Part shown: positions 5,433 through 13,446 of the stretch, piece by piece
How positions within the stretch are numbered: position 1 is the stretch's first letter
Layout of the letters: each line of letters opens with the position of its first letter
From: Hyphomonadaceae bacterium
GTDB lineage: Bacteria; Pseudomonadota; Alphaproteobacteria; Caulobacterales; Aquidulcibacteraceae
Length of the DNA: 13,542 bases
Assembly: GCA_003526465.1 (NCBI GenBank)
Contig: DPWD01000106.1
Location: 1-13,542 of the forward strand
Direction of reading: 5' to 3'
Program-made: the position numbers and the translations under genes
The notes under the pieces: model-generated
Databases searched by the model: none
What the model saw: only the letters and a program-made list of their open reading frames with translations
What the model was told of the DNA's origin: nothing

Positions 5433-8400
5433 GAATACGTCGCTGCCAGCGCCGCCGTTCATGAAATCGTTGCCCGCGCCGCCGGTCAATTGGTCGGCGC
5501 CGGCGCCGCCGGACAGAGTGTCAGCGCCACCGCCGCCATTGAGCGCGTCCGCGCCATTGCCGCCGTTGAGAATGTTGACGCCGCCATTGCCGGAGAGTGT
5601 GTCAGCGCCCGAACCGCCGGTAACGTTCTCGACGCCGGCGATCGAGGCAAGTCCCGTTGCGGTTCCCGCGTCCAGATCGATGCTGATCGCTTCGTTGCTC
5701 GGGCCGTAATTCAGGGTGTCGGAGCCTCCCAGCAGATCGACGTTGACGATTTCGACCGAGGTTAGCGGCGTGTTCGCGAAACTCGCCAGCACCCCACCAA
5801 CCACATTCACAGTCAGCGTATTGGACGCCGCCGTGCCCTGGATGTTGAGCGTGTCGGTGTCGGCGCCGCCATCGACGGCGACGTCGGTCTCGTCGCCAAA
5901 CCGGAAGAAGATGGCGTCGTTGCCGGCGCCGCCATTGACGGTGTCGTTGCCGGCGCCGCCGGTGAGCTGATCGTCGCCGTCGCCGCCGTTGAGCGCATCC
6001 GCGCCCGCGCCGCCATAGAGGCGGTCGTTGCCAGCCAGGCCGTTCAAGGTGTCGCCGCCGCCCAAGCCGAAGATGACGTCGTCGATCGTGGTGCTTGCTG
6101 TGCCATTGAGCTGGGTTGCGCCCGTGTCGCCGCCTGAAGTGCCAACGACCACGTTCCAGCTCTTGGTGACCGTCTCGACAATTCCGATGCCATCCAAGTA
6201 CATGGCGACCTCGTTCACCAGCGTGCCGGCGGTAGTATGCAGAACGAGGCGCTCGATGCCGGCGGAGGTGTCGATGTAGGGGTCGGTGGCGCTGCCCGTC
6301 GTGGTGATCGGCGCGTTGGCGCCGTCCAGCCACGTGTAGACGATTGAAGACGCTATGCCATCGAGGTCCGCGATTGTGTTCGTCGGGGTCAAACGTACGG
6401 CGTTGGCGTCGTTGTTGCCGAAAACATTCGGATTGTTGTCCTCCGCAGTGAACGCCACGCTTCCCGTCGGCAGGTGGTTGAACAATTCCGCCAACGATTG
6501 GTCGCCATCCGCGAACCGGAAATTCTCGACCCCAAGCACGAGGTCAACGCCATCGCTCGCGGCGCGCAAGGTGCCATCGAGATTGAGCCCGCCATTGTCC
6601 ACGAGCCGGATTGCGAACACGGAAGCAAGCGCTGCGAACGGATTGGCGATCGCGTCGCCGGCGGCGTTGAGAGCAATAACGCCGTAGTCGAGCCGGTTGC
6701 CGATGAACACGACCGTGTCAGCGGTTCCATCCACGCCGCCGTCGCCAAGCAGAAGGTCTTTGAAGCGCTCCGAGCGCAGCATCTCGGTGAAATGCTTGTC
6801 GAAATCGGAGCTAAGGATCGCGGCGCCTAGCAAGCCTGCGCTCAGTGTCGCGTTTGCCGCGGCCCGATGGCTCGTCCCGTCGGCCAGGATATGGTCGTAA
6901 ACGCCCCCGGCCGCGCCGTCGGGATTATCGTAGGCGCCGATCAGCGCATCGAGCCGGACCGATCCGCCGACGATCACATCGTTGCCGCCGCGACCGGTTA
7001 GCGTATCGTTGCCCGATCCGCCGATCAGCCAATTGCCGCCGCCAAACAGGGTAGTTTCGGCCGCGGGGGTTATCGCGTCCAAGCCGATGAGCGTGTCGTT
7101 GTTTTGCGTGCCGACCACGGCTTCGATCTGGAACCAAGCCGGAAACGAAGTGGTGCCGTCTATGTTCACCATCGGATTGGCTTGCGTGATCATGTCAGCG
7201 ATGACGCCGAGCGGGTTCAAATCCCAATCGCTGAGGTCCATGAGATCGAAGCCGTCATCGACGAAGCCAGTGCCGCCGATCACCTCATCGGGGCCGCCAT
7301 TGATCGCCTGCGATTGTTTGCCGGGGCGCAGGATGTCGTCGCCGGAATCGCCCTGCACGATATCCTGATCGTCGCTGCCGTAGACGAAGTCGTCGCCAGC
7401 ATCGCCGTAAAGGTTGTCGCCCGAGGAGCCGCCGTCGATGTAGTCGTTGCCGTCGCCAGCATGGGTGAACGGGTCGGTATTGCCTTCGCCGTAGAGCGCG
7501 TCGTCGCCGGCGCCGCCCGAGAGCTTGTCGACGCCCTCGCCGCCGTAAATGGTGTCGTTGCCGAAGCCGCCGACCAGCTGATCGAAACCGCCAATCTCGG
7601 TGCCGCTGCCGAAGCCATAGAGGATGTCGTCGCCGGCGCCGCCGTCGACCAGGTCAGCGCCATCGCCGGAATCGATGGTGTCGGCGCCGTCGCCGCCATA
7701 GAGGCGGTCATTGCCGAAATCGCCGAAGATCTTGTCGTTTCCGCCCTCGCCATAGAAGGTGTCGTCGCCGCTGCGCATGTGGACGTAGTCGGGCCGATCG
7801 GTGCCGACCATGACCTCGTGGGAATCGGCGCCGGAAGTCGGCGTGCCTTCCACCGGATGCACGGAAGTCGGCGCAAGATCGGGCCGGAAATCGCGAATGT
7901 ACTGGACGCCGCCGACGGTGATGATCGCGCCATTGCCGTTGATGCTGAGCGGGTTGGCGCTGCCGTCCGACCAAATTCCGAGCGTTGGGTTCGCGGTCAA
8001 CGCTTCGCCGTACTTGTGCTCGGTCTTGTGGCTGTCGGCCGCCGTATTCGAATCCTGGGCGCCGAGATCGTAATACTTGTCCGCGTAAGCGAAGATCGAG
8101 CCGTTGAGATGCTCCAGGCCGGTGTTGCGCTCGACGATATCCTTGAGTTGGCCGTTGTTGACCTCCTCGCCGAATTGCTGGCCGAACAGGCGAACCAGAT
8201 AATAGAAGCGGTCGCCATTGATCAGATTTTCCATCTGATTGACGAACACCAGATCGAAGGTCGAGCCGAGCAGCCCGCCAGGAACGTGCGCCTCGGCGAG
8301 ACCGCCGATCCAGGTATCGATCAGATTGAAAGCGTCGGCCCCTGCCGGCGCGCCGGAATCGTTGAGCATAAACGCCAACGCTTGGTCGACGGTATAGCCA

Positions 8401-11060
8401 AGCGCCGCCACATCGCCTTCAGCGATGCTGCCGTCGAACAGACCAACCAGCGCCTGCGCCCTGGCTGCGTCGCCATCGAAGGCGTAGGCGGCGATAAAGC
8501 TCACCAACGACTCCGGATGGATCATGTTGCGCCCGAAATCGTCCCAGCTCACATATTGGGTGAGGCCGACCTTGCCGCGGAACTCGTTGAGCGTGGGGAT
8601 GCCAATATCGCGGCCGCGCGCGATGTTGATGGCCGCAAGGTCGAGCGGCTGGCCGAGCAGGCCTTGGTTAAGCGCGGGGGTGATGAACTCGTCGACCTCG
8701 TTCATCTGCTGATGCGACATGCCCAGCGCGATCGCTGAAGGCCCGGCTGCGGCAAACAGACCGGGATTGAGGAACGCCAGCTCGAGCGCGTAGCTCACGA
8801 TCTTGCCGGTAAGCCCGTGGCTGGGATCGATGGTGTCGATGGTCTCGCGAATGGTGGAGTGTCCGAAACGGAACGCGGCCTGCGAGAATTCCAGCGTCAC
8901 GCTTGGATTCACACCGCTCGAATAGCCGACCACTTCGAGAATATGGGGGGTGATGGTGCGGGCATACTGGTCGATAGCCGCGTGCTGGTACTCCATCTCG
9001 ACCACCAGCTTGGCGGCCTTGAACATCTTGTCCTGATCCCAGGCAATGACGTCGTCAGCTGTTCCCGCGCCGTTGGCGTAGATGAAATTGCCCGCTGCGT
9101 CGGTCACGCCGGTGTCCACTTGCCACTGGTGCAGGATAGCGTGCGTGGCGTCGCCCGAGGCCGCGTCTTGTGCGTAGATCGCGTTCTGGAGGTTCTGGAC
9201 CTGGAAGTTGTGCTCCTCGTGGAACACGTGGTGGATGGCGGTGAGTCCGACGTTCTCGTTCACCCGTCCGTCGCCGGCGATGTAGTGGTCGCCGACGGCG
9301 GCCAGCAGGATCTGGCCGACGGCGTCATGCACCGCCCCGGCGGGCGCGGCGATGGAGAAGCTCGAGAAATCGACCCACAACATGAGCGCGTTGGCGCCGC
9401 TGTAGTCGCCGGCAGCCACCGTCATCGACGATGTCGGCCCGGTGGCGATGACGAGGTCCTCGCCAAGGTGGAGCGTGATCCGGCCGTCAAGTTCCTGGGC
9501 GAAAGTGTCGCTGCCGCCCGCGCGCGTCGGGTTGAGCGCCGCATATCCCGGCATGCCAGCTATGGAGCTGGCGACGCTGGCGTTTAAAATGATCACCGCG
9601 TCGTCCACCAGTGCGGCGACAGTGCTGGCGCCGATCGCGGTCGCAGCGTCGAGATGGGCGCCGTCGAAGCGCGGGTTCATATCAAGCAGCAAGGCCTGAT
9701 CAGACGCGCCGGCAATCACTGCGCCGCTGGCGTCGCGATTGCGCAGGTTCGAGACATCTTCCCAAGTCAGTGCATCGCGCTGGGTGTCGAGGACGTGATC
9801 GCGCAATTCGTTGAGCGTCGGCAGCGTGTCGTTGGTCAGCGTTCCGTCGGGCCGCTTCCACGCCGTCGCCAGCGTGGTCCCATCGAACAGGTTCATACCG
9901 GCGTGGTAAGTCGCGCCGCTATCGTCGGAGACCCATTTGCGCAGCAGGTTGGTCATCTGGTCGCTGGAGCCGTAGGTTTGGCTCTGATCGATGAACGGGG
10001 AAGTATGATTGACGTAGGCGACGTCGCCGTTTGCGTCGACGCCGGCGGGGGTCGCTCGCGTCATCGTTATCGCGGTGACCGGGCGGCCATCGGGGCCAAC
10101 CACGCCGTAGAGCGGATCATCCTGCGCCAGCGCGATCTTGATGGTCTTGCCCGAGGACTTGTCGATAAAATCGAGGCCGTGATCGAAGAACTGGCCGAAC
10201 AAGGCAAACCAGCCGTTGGTCGGCGCCACGCCGGGGTTTTCGGCGCCGACGAAGAATTCCGCGCTGCCGGCCTGGGTCGGATCCGGCGCTCCGTTGGCCA
10301 GCGTCTTCTGGTAGTCGGTATGGCCGAGGGTTCCGAGCAGGCCGTAATTGCTAACGAGCGAAACGCCTTCGACCTCGGCGGCGTTGTAATTGGGATTGGC
10401 AGTCACACCGTCCGACAGGAACGGGGTGTTGTAGACGATGTGATTGGGCGTTGCGCCCGCGTACCCTGGCAGGTCACCTTCCGTCAGCATGATCACACCG
10501 GCGGTCGTCACCGTTCGGCTGATCATGCGCGGCGTGTAGTCGACCACGTTCTGCAGCGTCACCGTTGCCGTAGGGCCGCTTCCGGAGACGGTCGGCGTGT
10601 AATCGGTGGCCGCGGCGTACTGGATGCCAGGCTGGGAAATACTGAGATCGAAGCCGCCGTGCTGGGCCCCATAGGAGAGCGCAACGCTTGGGTCGATAGC
10701 GCTCGTGAAATTCGCGTAGTTCGCCGCTATTGTGCGCGCGAACGGCTGATCGACTGTGCCCCAATAGGCGTGCACCCTAAGCAGATTGTTGTTGAAGCCC
10801 GAAACATCGCGAGTTCCCGAGAAGTCGGTCGTCGAGGCGTAGGACCGTCCGTAGGCCTCGATTGCGGCCAGCGCATCGACATCGCCAGCGACGGCCCCGC
10901 CAACCCCGATAAGCGCGCCGTGGCCGTCATAGACCGAGCCGACGCCGTCCCAGTTTACGATGGCGTTTCCGGCGGCGTCGAACAGCGGACGAAAATTGAC
11001 CTGGCGAAGGATGAATTCCAGATCGTCAAGATTCAACACAAACGGCTTCAAGCTGGCCAT
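5193..11060 (-). CDS. Secreted animal-type heme peroxidase with RTX calcium-binding repeats
   Basis: This 1955-residue protein has an animal heme peroxidase core (about 230-1000). Distal Asp293-His294 lie in FGQFFDHGLDF, a calcium-loop-like TSPFIDQSQTYGSS spans 353-366, and Arg599/Glu602 in GRVNE match MPO Arg239/Glu242. Proximal His734 lies in FRFGHS, and Asn812 in NIARGRDIGIPTLNEFR matches MPO Asn421. The distal His-to-Arg gap is about 160 residues longer than in mammalian enzymes. RTX nonapeptides follow in four blocks (about 1098-1243, 1338-1366, 1657-1717, 1811-1876). An Ig-like DLDGI...YTWLDG segment lies near 1565-1580, and the C-terminus (GFGADTLVNFDENPNGGQDLLDIS, then QDFIL) resembles a type I secretion signal. 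There is no N-terminal signal peptide, so one-step export with calcium-dependent folding outside is likely. The architecture is that of MopA-type Mn(II)-oxidising RTX peroxidases, but the substrate cannot be read from sequence. GGGGAG lies 10 bases before the ATG. Confidence 0.96.
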   Translation of the reverse strand: MASLKPFVLNLDDLEFILRQVNFRPLFDAAGNAIVNWDGVGSVYDGHGALIGVGGAVAGDVDALAAIEAYGRSYASTTDFSGTRDVSGFNNNLLRVHAYWGTVDQPFARTIAANYANFTSAIDPSVALSYGAQHGGFDLSISQPGIQYAAATDYTPTVSGSGPTATVTLQNVVDYTPRMISRTVTTAGVIMLTEGDLPGYAGATPNHIVYNTPFLSDGVTANPNYNAAEVEGVSLVSNYGLLGTLGHTDYQKTLANGAPDPTQAGSAEFFVGAENPGVAPTNGWFALFGQFFDHGLDFIDKSSGKTIKIALAQDDPLYGVVGPDGRPVTAITMTRATPAGVDANGDVAYVNHTSPFIDQSQTYGSSDQMTNLLRKWVSDDSGATYHAGMNLFDGTTLATAWKRPDGTLTNDTLPTLNELRDHVLDTQRDALTWEDVSNLRNRDASGAVIAGASDQALLLDMNPRFDGAHLDAATAIGASTVAALVDDAVIILNASVASSIAGMPGYAALNPTRAGGSDTFAQELDGRITLHLGEDLVIATGPTSSMTVAAGDYSGANALMLWVDFSSFSIAAPAGAVHDAVGQILLAAVGDHYIAGDGRVNENVGLTAIHHVFHEEHNFQVQNLQNAIYAQDAASGDATHAILHQWQVDTGVTDAAGNFIYANGAGTADDVIAWDQDKMFKAAKLVVEMEYQHAAIDQYARTITPHILEVVGYSSGVNPSVTLEFSQAAFRFGHSTIRETIDTIDPSHGLTGKIVSYALELAFLNPGLFAAAGPSAIALGMSHQQMNEVDEFITPALNQGLLGQPLDLAAINIARGRDIGIPTLNEFRGKVGLTQYVSWDDFGRNMIHPESLVSFIAAYAFDGDAARAQALVGLFDGSIAEGDVAALGYTVDQALAFMLNDSGAPAGADAFNLIDTWIGGLAEAHVPGGLLGSTFDLVFVNQMENLINGDRFYYLVRLFGQQFGEEVNNGQLKDIVERNTGLEHLNGSIFAYADKYYDLGAQDSNTAADSHKTEHKYGEALTANPTLGIWSDGSANPLSINGNGAIITVGGVQYIRDFRPDLAPTSVHPVEGTPTSGADSHEVMVGTDRPDYVHMRSGDDTFYGEGGNDKIFGDFGNDRLYGGDGADTIDSGDGADLVDGGAGDDILYGFGSGTEIGGFDQLVGGFGNDTIYGGEGVDKLSGGAGDDALYGEGNTDPFTHAGDGNDYIDGGSSGDNLYGDAGDDFVYGSDDQDIVQGDSGDDILRPGKQSQAINGGPDEVIGGTGFVDDGFDLMDLSDWDLNPLGVIADMITQANPMVNIDGTTSFPAWFQIEAVVGTQNNDTLIGLDAITPAAETTLFGGGNWLIGGSGNDTLTGRGGNDVIVGGSVRLDALIGAYDNPDGAAGGVYDHILADGTSHRAAANATLSAGLLGAAILSSDFDKHFTEMLRSERFKDLLLGDGGVDGTADTVVFIGNRLDYGVIALNAAGDAIANPFAALASVFAIRLVDNGGLNLDGTLRAASDGVDLVLGVENFRFADGDQSLAELFNHLPTGSVAFTAEDNNPNVFGNNDANAVRLTPTNTIADLDGIASSIVYTWLDGANAPITTTGSATDPYIDTSAGIERLVLHTTAGTLVNEVAMYLDGIGIVETVTKSWNVVVGTSGGDTGATQLNGTASTTIDDVIFGLGGGDTLNGLAGNDRLYGGAGADALNGGDGDDQLTGGAGNDTVNGGAGNDAIFFRFGDETDVAVDGGADTDTLNIQGTAASNTLTVNVVGGVLASFANTPLTSVEIVNVDLLGGSDTLNYGPSNEAISIDLDAGTATGLASIAGVENVTGGSGADTLSGNGGVNILNGGNGADALNGGGGADTLSGGAGADQLTGGAGNDFMNGGAGSDVFLFGAGFGADTLVNFDENPNGGQDLLDISALGVTGANFSALVSMTQVGASVVVAIDGNTITLVGESLANFSAQDFILGGP
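5430..5630 (-). repeat. RTX block 4 (about 7 nonapeptides)
   Basis: Residues 1811-1877 carry about seven tandem GGxGxDxLx units, including GGNGADALN, GGGGADTLS, GGAGADQLT and GGAGNDFMN. One unit is degenerate (GNGGVNILN, with Asp replaced by Asn). The units form a parallel beta-roll that binds calcium between turns. Confidence 0.9.
5910..6092 (-). repeat. RTX block 3 (about 6 nonapeptides)
   Basis: Residues 1657-1717 hold about six GGxGxDxLx units, such as GLAGNDRLY, GGAGADALN, GGDGDDQLT and GGAGNDTVN. The block is bounded upstream by the Ig-like segment and downstream by a beta-rich linker that leads to block 4. Confidence 0.9.
6960..7118 (-). repeat. RTX block 2 (short, partly degenerate)
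   Basis: Residues 1315-1367 contain VGTQNNDTLIG, then FGGGNWLIG, GGSGNDTLT and GRGGNDVIV. This is two or three good nonapeptides plus degenerate flanks. It sits between two non-repeat segments; the second carries VFIGNRLDYGV and GVENFRFADG, a pattern often found next to RTX blocks in bacterial peroxidases. Confidence 0.75.
7332..7781 (-). repeat. RTX block 1 (about 15 nonapeptides)
   Basis: Residues 1094-1243, right after the peroxidase domain, carry about fifteen consecutive units from MRSGDDTFY through GEGGNDKIF, GDFGNDRLY, GGDGADTID and GGAGDDILY to GDSGDDILR. One insertion (GFGSGTEIGGFDQLV) and a stretched unit (GEGNTDPFTHAGDGNDYID) interrupt the register. This is the largest calcium-binding roll in the protein. 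Confidence 0.92.
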
Positions 11061-11120
11061 GCGCCCCTAGCTCCCCAAAAGAAACCCGCAGCCCTTCTTG
11101 GCGCGAGCTTTCATTTCGAG

Positions 11121-11170
11121 AACGTAACGTACGTCCGCTGTCGCTGCCGTGATTCACAAATGACGAATTT
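11121..11170 (-). promoter_or_regulatory. Putative activator-dependent promoter of the peroxidase gene
   Basis: A box at 11150-11170 (plus strand TGAT-N4-A-N-ATGACGA-N-TTT) matches, at 15 of 21 positions, a box upstream of the response regulator gene. Downstream on the minus strand, after 23 bases, comes TACGTT (11126-11121), a weak -10. No acceptable -35 is present, as expected if an OmpR-type regulator bound at the box replaces it. The predicted leader is about 54 bases. The identical box-to-hexamer spacing at the other promoter supports the assignment; the binding itself is inferred. Confidence 0.5.
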
Positions 11171-11177
11171 GAAATAG

Positions 11178-11190
11178 GGGAATAATTCCC
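11178..11190. promoter_or_regulatory. 13-bp palindrome upstream of the peroxidase promoter
   Basis: GGGAAT-A-ATTCCC is a perfect inverted repeat lying 7 bases beyond the shared box, in the gap between the kinase and peroxidase genes. It could be a second regulator's operator or an accessory site. The equivalent position upstream of the response regulator shows no copy. Confidence 0.4.
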
Positions 11191-11192
11191 GC

Positions 11193-11208
11193 GCGGTGGA
11201 TTCACCGC
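11193..11208 (-). terminator. Short hairpin after the kinase gene
   Basis: GCGGTG (11193-11198) and CACCGC (11203-11208) pair perfectly around a 4-base loop, 25 bases past the kinase stop codon. It may end or attenuate the two-component transcript before the peroxidase promoter. It has no T tract. Confidence 0.4.
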
Positions 11209-11233
11209 ACCCGATTGGCGTAGCATCCGCGGT

Positions 11234-12715
11234 TCAGGCGACCACGCCCAAGCGTTCTGCGACCGCCGCTCCGGGCAGGTCGATGGTCACGCTGGTGCCG
11301 CAGCCAAGTGTGCTTTCGATCGCGATGCGACCGTCGTGCAATTCGACGATAGCCTTGGTGAGCGACAGCCCAAGGCCAACATGCCCCCCGATGGCGCCTC
11401 TGACGTGATCGCTGCGATAGAACCGGTCGAACACGCGACCGAGGTCTTCGCTTGCTATCCCCTCGCCGGTGTCGCGAACGACGATGCGGGCGTCGCCATG
11501 GTTCATGCGCGCCGAGACCACGACGCTTCCCCCTTTCGCAGTATGGTCTAGAGCATTGCTCACGAGATTGACGATCGCGCGTTGGAACAGCACGCGATCC
11601 GCGCTCAGAGCGATGCCCTGCTCCATCTGCAGCGAGAGCGCCACGCCGGCTTCTTCGGCGGCTCCCTCGAAATATCCGACAATGTTGGCCAATATATCGC
11701 CGACGGCGAAAGGCTCCGCCTGCAGAGCGGTCTGGCGTGTAGAAACCCGCGCCAGGAACAGAAGACGCTCGACCAGACCTTTCAGCTCGCGGCCTGCTTG
11801 CGCGGCGTTCGAGAGCGCCTCCCGATATTCTTCCGGTGACCGTGATTGCCGCAGGGCGATGTCGAGTTCCAACAGCATCTTGTTCAGCGGCGTGCGCAGT
11901 TCGTGCGCGGCATTGTCGGCGTAATGCTGGAGGCCCGCGTAAGTCTGAGCGAGTCGCGCCATCATGGCGTTGTGCTGGTGGACCAAGCGCGCCAATTCCC
12001 GCGAGAACCCGACAGTCTCGATTGGTTTGCCCAGTTGATTGAGATCGAGCGCGCCGATCTGGTCGGTGACGTGTTCCAGCGGGCGCAGAAGCCGTGCGAT
12101 CCAGAACCAACCCGCCCCCAGGCCCAGCACCACGGCGCCCACGGCAATGAACGCCAATGTCCACCTGTACGCGGCGAGCACGCCGTCGTCGAGCGAGGTG
12201 TCGGTTGCGATCTGTACGGTCGCTGGAATCGAGCGCGCGCCGTCGGCCCAGACCGCCGACCCAACCAAAGTGCGAAACTGCCCGCGCTGCGCGGTGCGCG
12301 CGGTCGCGAAAATCGGCCGCGGCGTACTGGGGCTCCGGTTGCGGAACAGGCCGGCAGGCGCGGTTTCGGCCATGCCCGGAGTTTCGGCGAGCACCGCCCC
12401 GCCTGGCCCGAGAACGCGAACAAAGAACCTCCGCGGCCCCACCATGTCTTCCGACACCTCATGACCGATCCAAAATTCCCGCTCGCCTTCGTCAGGGAGC
12501 AATCCCCGCACGGTTTCGTATTTCTTTTCGAGCAGCTGGTCGTCGATTGAGTTGGTCTGGGCGATGAGCGCGAAATAGAGCACCATGCACACGCCGCCGA
12601 CGGCCGCGATGAGCGACGCCCCGAACCAGATAAGGACTTGCGATCGCAGAGAGGGGAGCTTGCCGGCGGCGCGCCAGTTCCGGACGATGTTCAAAGCAAC
12701 GTTACCGAAGGACAT
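11234..12715 (-). CDS. CusS-like membrane sensor histidine kinase
   Basis: This 493-residue inner-membrane histidine kinase is probably the partner of the response regulator it overlaps. It has TM1 (about 28-52), a periplasmic sensor (53-182), TM2 (183-208), a HAMP linker, and DHp with phospho-acceptor His271 in HELRTPLNKM. Its ATPase has N-box Asn383/Asn387 (NLVSNALDH), G1 DTGEGI at 415-420, F-box VFDRFYRSD and G2 GGHVGLGLSLTKAIVE. The ATVQIATDTSLDDGVLAAYR stretch before TM2 is typical of the heavy-metal sensor (CusS/IrlS) family. Unlike copper or silver sensors, the periplasmic loop has few His or Met residues, so the signal may not be copper. The ATG overlaps the regulator gene by 14 bases, implying translational coupling. 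No metal efflux genes adjoin it; the next gene downstream is the RTX peroxidase. Confidence 0.96.
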   Translation of the reverse strand: MSFGNVALNIVRNWRAAGKLPSLRSQVLIWFGASLIAAVGGVCMVLYFALIAQTNSIDDQLLEKKYETVRGLLPDEGEREFWIGHEVSEDMVGPRRFFVRVLGPGGAVLAETPGMAETAPAGLFRNRSPSTPRPIFATARTAQRGQFRTLVGSAVWADGARSIPATVQIATDTSLDDGVLAAYRWTLAFIAVGAVVLGLGAGWFWIARLLRPLEHVTDQIGALDLNQLGKPIETVGFSRELARLVHQHNAMMARLAQTYAGLQHYADNAAHELRTPLNKMLLELDIALRQSRSPEEYREALSNAAQAGRELKGLVERLLFLARVSTRQTALQAEPFAVGDILANIVGYFEGAAEEAGVALSLQMEQGIALSADRVLFQRAIVNLVSNALDHTAKGGSVVVSARMNHGDARIVVRDTGEGIASEDLGRVFDRFYRSDHVRGAIGGHVGLGLSLTKAIVELHDGRIAIESTLGCGTSVTIDLPGAAVAERLGVVA

Positions 12716-13367
12716 AGCCGGCGCCCTTGATGGTATGGATCAACTTGCGCTCGAACGGCTCGTCGATCTTGCGGCGCAGCCGGCGGACGTTAACCTCGAT
12801 GACGTTGCTGTCGGCATCGAAACTCATGTCCCAGATTCGTTCGGAGATGAAGGTGCGCGAAAGAATCTCGCCCTGGTGCCGCATGAACAATTCCAGCATC
12901 TGGAATTCCTTGGCGGTCAGATTGATCCTTTCCTGGCCGCGGATGGCCGTCAGGCTGCGCTGCTCCAGCGACAGGTCGGCGAATTCGAGCGGCTTGCCGG
13001 GTGTTGGCTGCTGGCGGCGCAGCAGTGCATTGAGCCGCGCCAGCAATTCCTCGAATATGAACGGCTTCACCAGATAATCGTCGGCGCCGAGATTGAGGCC
13101 GCGGATGCGATCGCGCACGTCCTCGCGCGCGGAAAGAATGAGCATCGGCGTCCGTTTATCCTGTTCGCGCAATGCCGCCAGCAATGACCAGCCGTCCAGC
13201 TTGGGAAGCATGATGTCGAGGACGATAGCGTCATAAACACCGGTTGTGGCGGCGGCCATCCCGTCCAGCCCGTCATTGCAGACATCGACGACGTGACCCG
13301 CCTCGGTCAACCCCTTCGCCAGCAGGCTGGCGGTTCGCGCCTCGTCTTCAACCACCAACAGGCGCAC
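12702..13367 (-). CDS. CusR-like OmpR-family response regulator
   Basis: This 221-residue regulator has a receiver domain with acidic pocket Glu7/Asp8, phospho-acceptor Asp51 (VLDIMLPKLDG), Ser79 and Lys101 (LVKPF). It ends in an OmpR/PhoB winged-helix domain (LTAKEFQMLELFMRHQGEILSR, then VIEVNVRRLRRKID and HTIKGAGYVLR). I place the start at the GTG at 13367 because AGGAGG lies exactly 6 bases upstream and the protein then begins VRLLVVEDE, as in its relatives. An ATG at 13412 would add 15 atypical basic residues before that ribosome site. It is cotranscribed with, and overlaps, the downstream kinase gene. A 21-bp box shared with the peroxidase upstream region lies about 110 bases before the start, suggesting positive autoregulation. 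Confidence 0.96.
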   Translation of the reverse strand: MRLLVVEDEARTASLLAKGLTEAGHVVDVCNDGLDGMAAATTGVYDAIVLDIMLPKLDGWSLLAALREQDKRTPMLILSAREDVRDRIRGLNLGADDYLVKPFIFEELLARLNALLRRQQPTPGKPLEFADLSLEQRSLTAIRGQERINLTAKEFQMLELFMRHQGEILSRTFISERIWDMSFDADSNVIEVNVRRLRRKIDEPFERKLIHTIKGAGYVLR

Positions 13368-13446
13368 GCACGGCCTCCTGACCTGTCCACTAGACCGCGC
13401 GCGTTTCTCCACACCGGCTTGGCGAGCGGCATCTCGCCCTGCAGTG

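Noticed and set aside
5430..7781. Periodic DNA repeats that could suggest a CRISPR-like or tandem-repeat locus
   Set aside because: The period is 27 bases in coding frame and translates to GGxGxDxLx nonapeptides. There are no unique spacers, so it is RTX coding sequence.
7104..8738. Plus-strand open frame of 544 codons opposite the peroxidase
   Set aside because: It is antisense to the peroxidase and its RTX block 1. Its Val/Ala/Asp-rich repeats simply mirror the nonapeptide codons. No ribosome site or recognisable domain.
9654..11177. Plus-strand open frame of 507 codons opposite the peroxidase N-terminal half
   Set aside because: Antisense shadow of the catalytic domain. The product shows no domain and runs into the peroxidase promoter region.
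11846..12550. Plus-strand open frame of 234 codons within the kinase gene
   Set aside because: The minus strand carries a textbook histidine kinase with every catalytic box, so the antisense frame is a composition artefact.
13368..13412. Upstream ATG start for the response regulator
   Set aside because: It would add 15 basic residues not seen in OmpR-family proteins and would place the AGGAGG ribosome site inside the gene. The GTG at 13367 fits both spacing and family.
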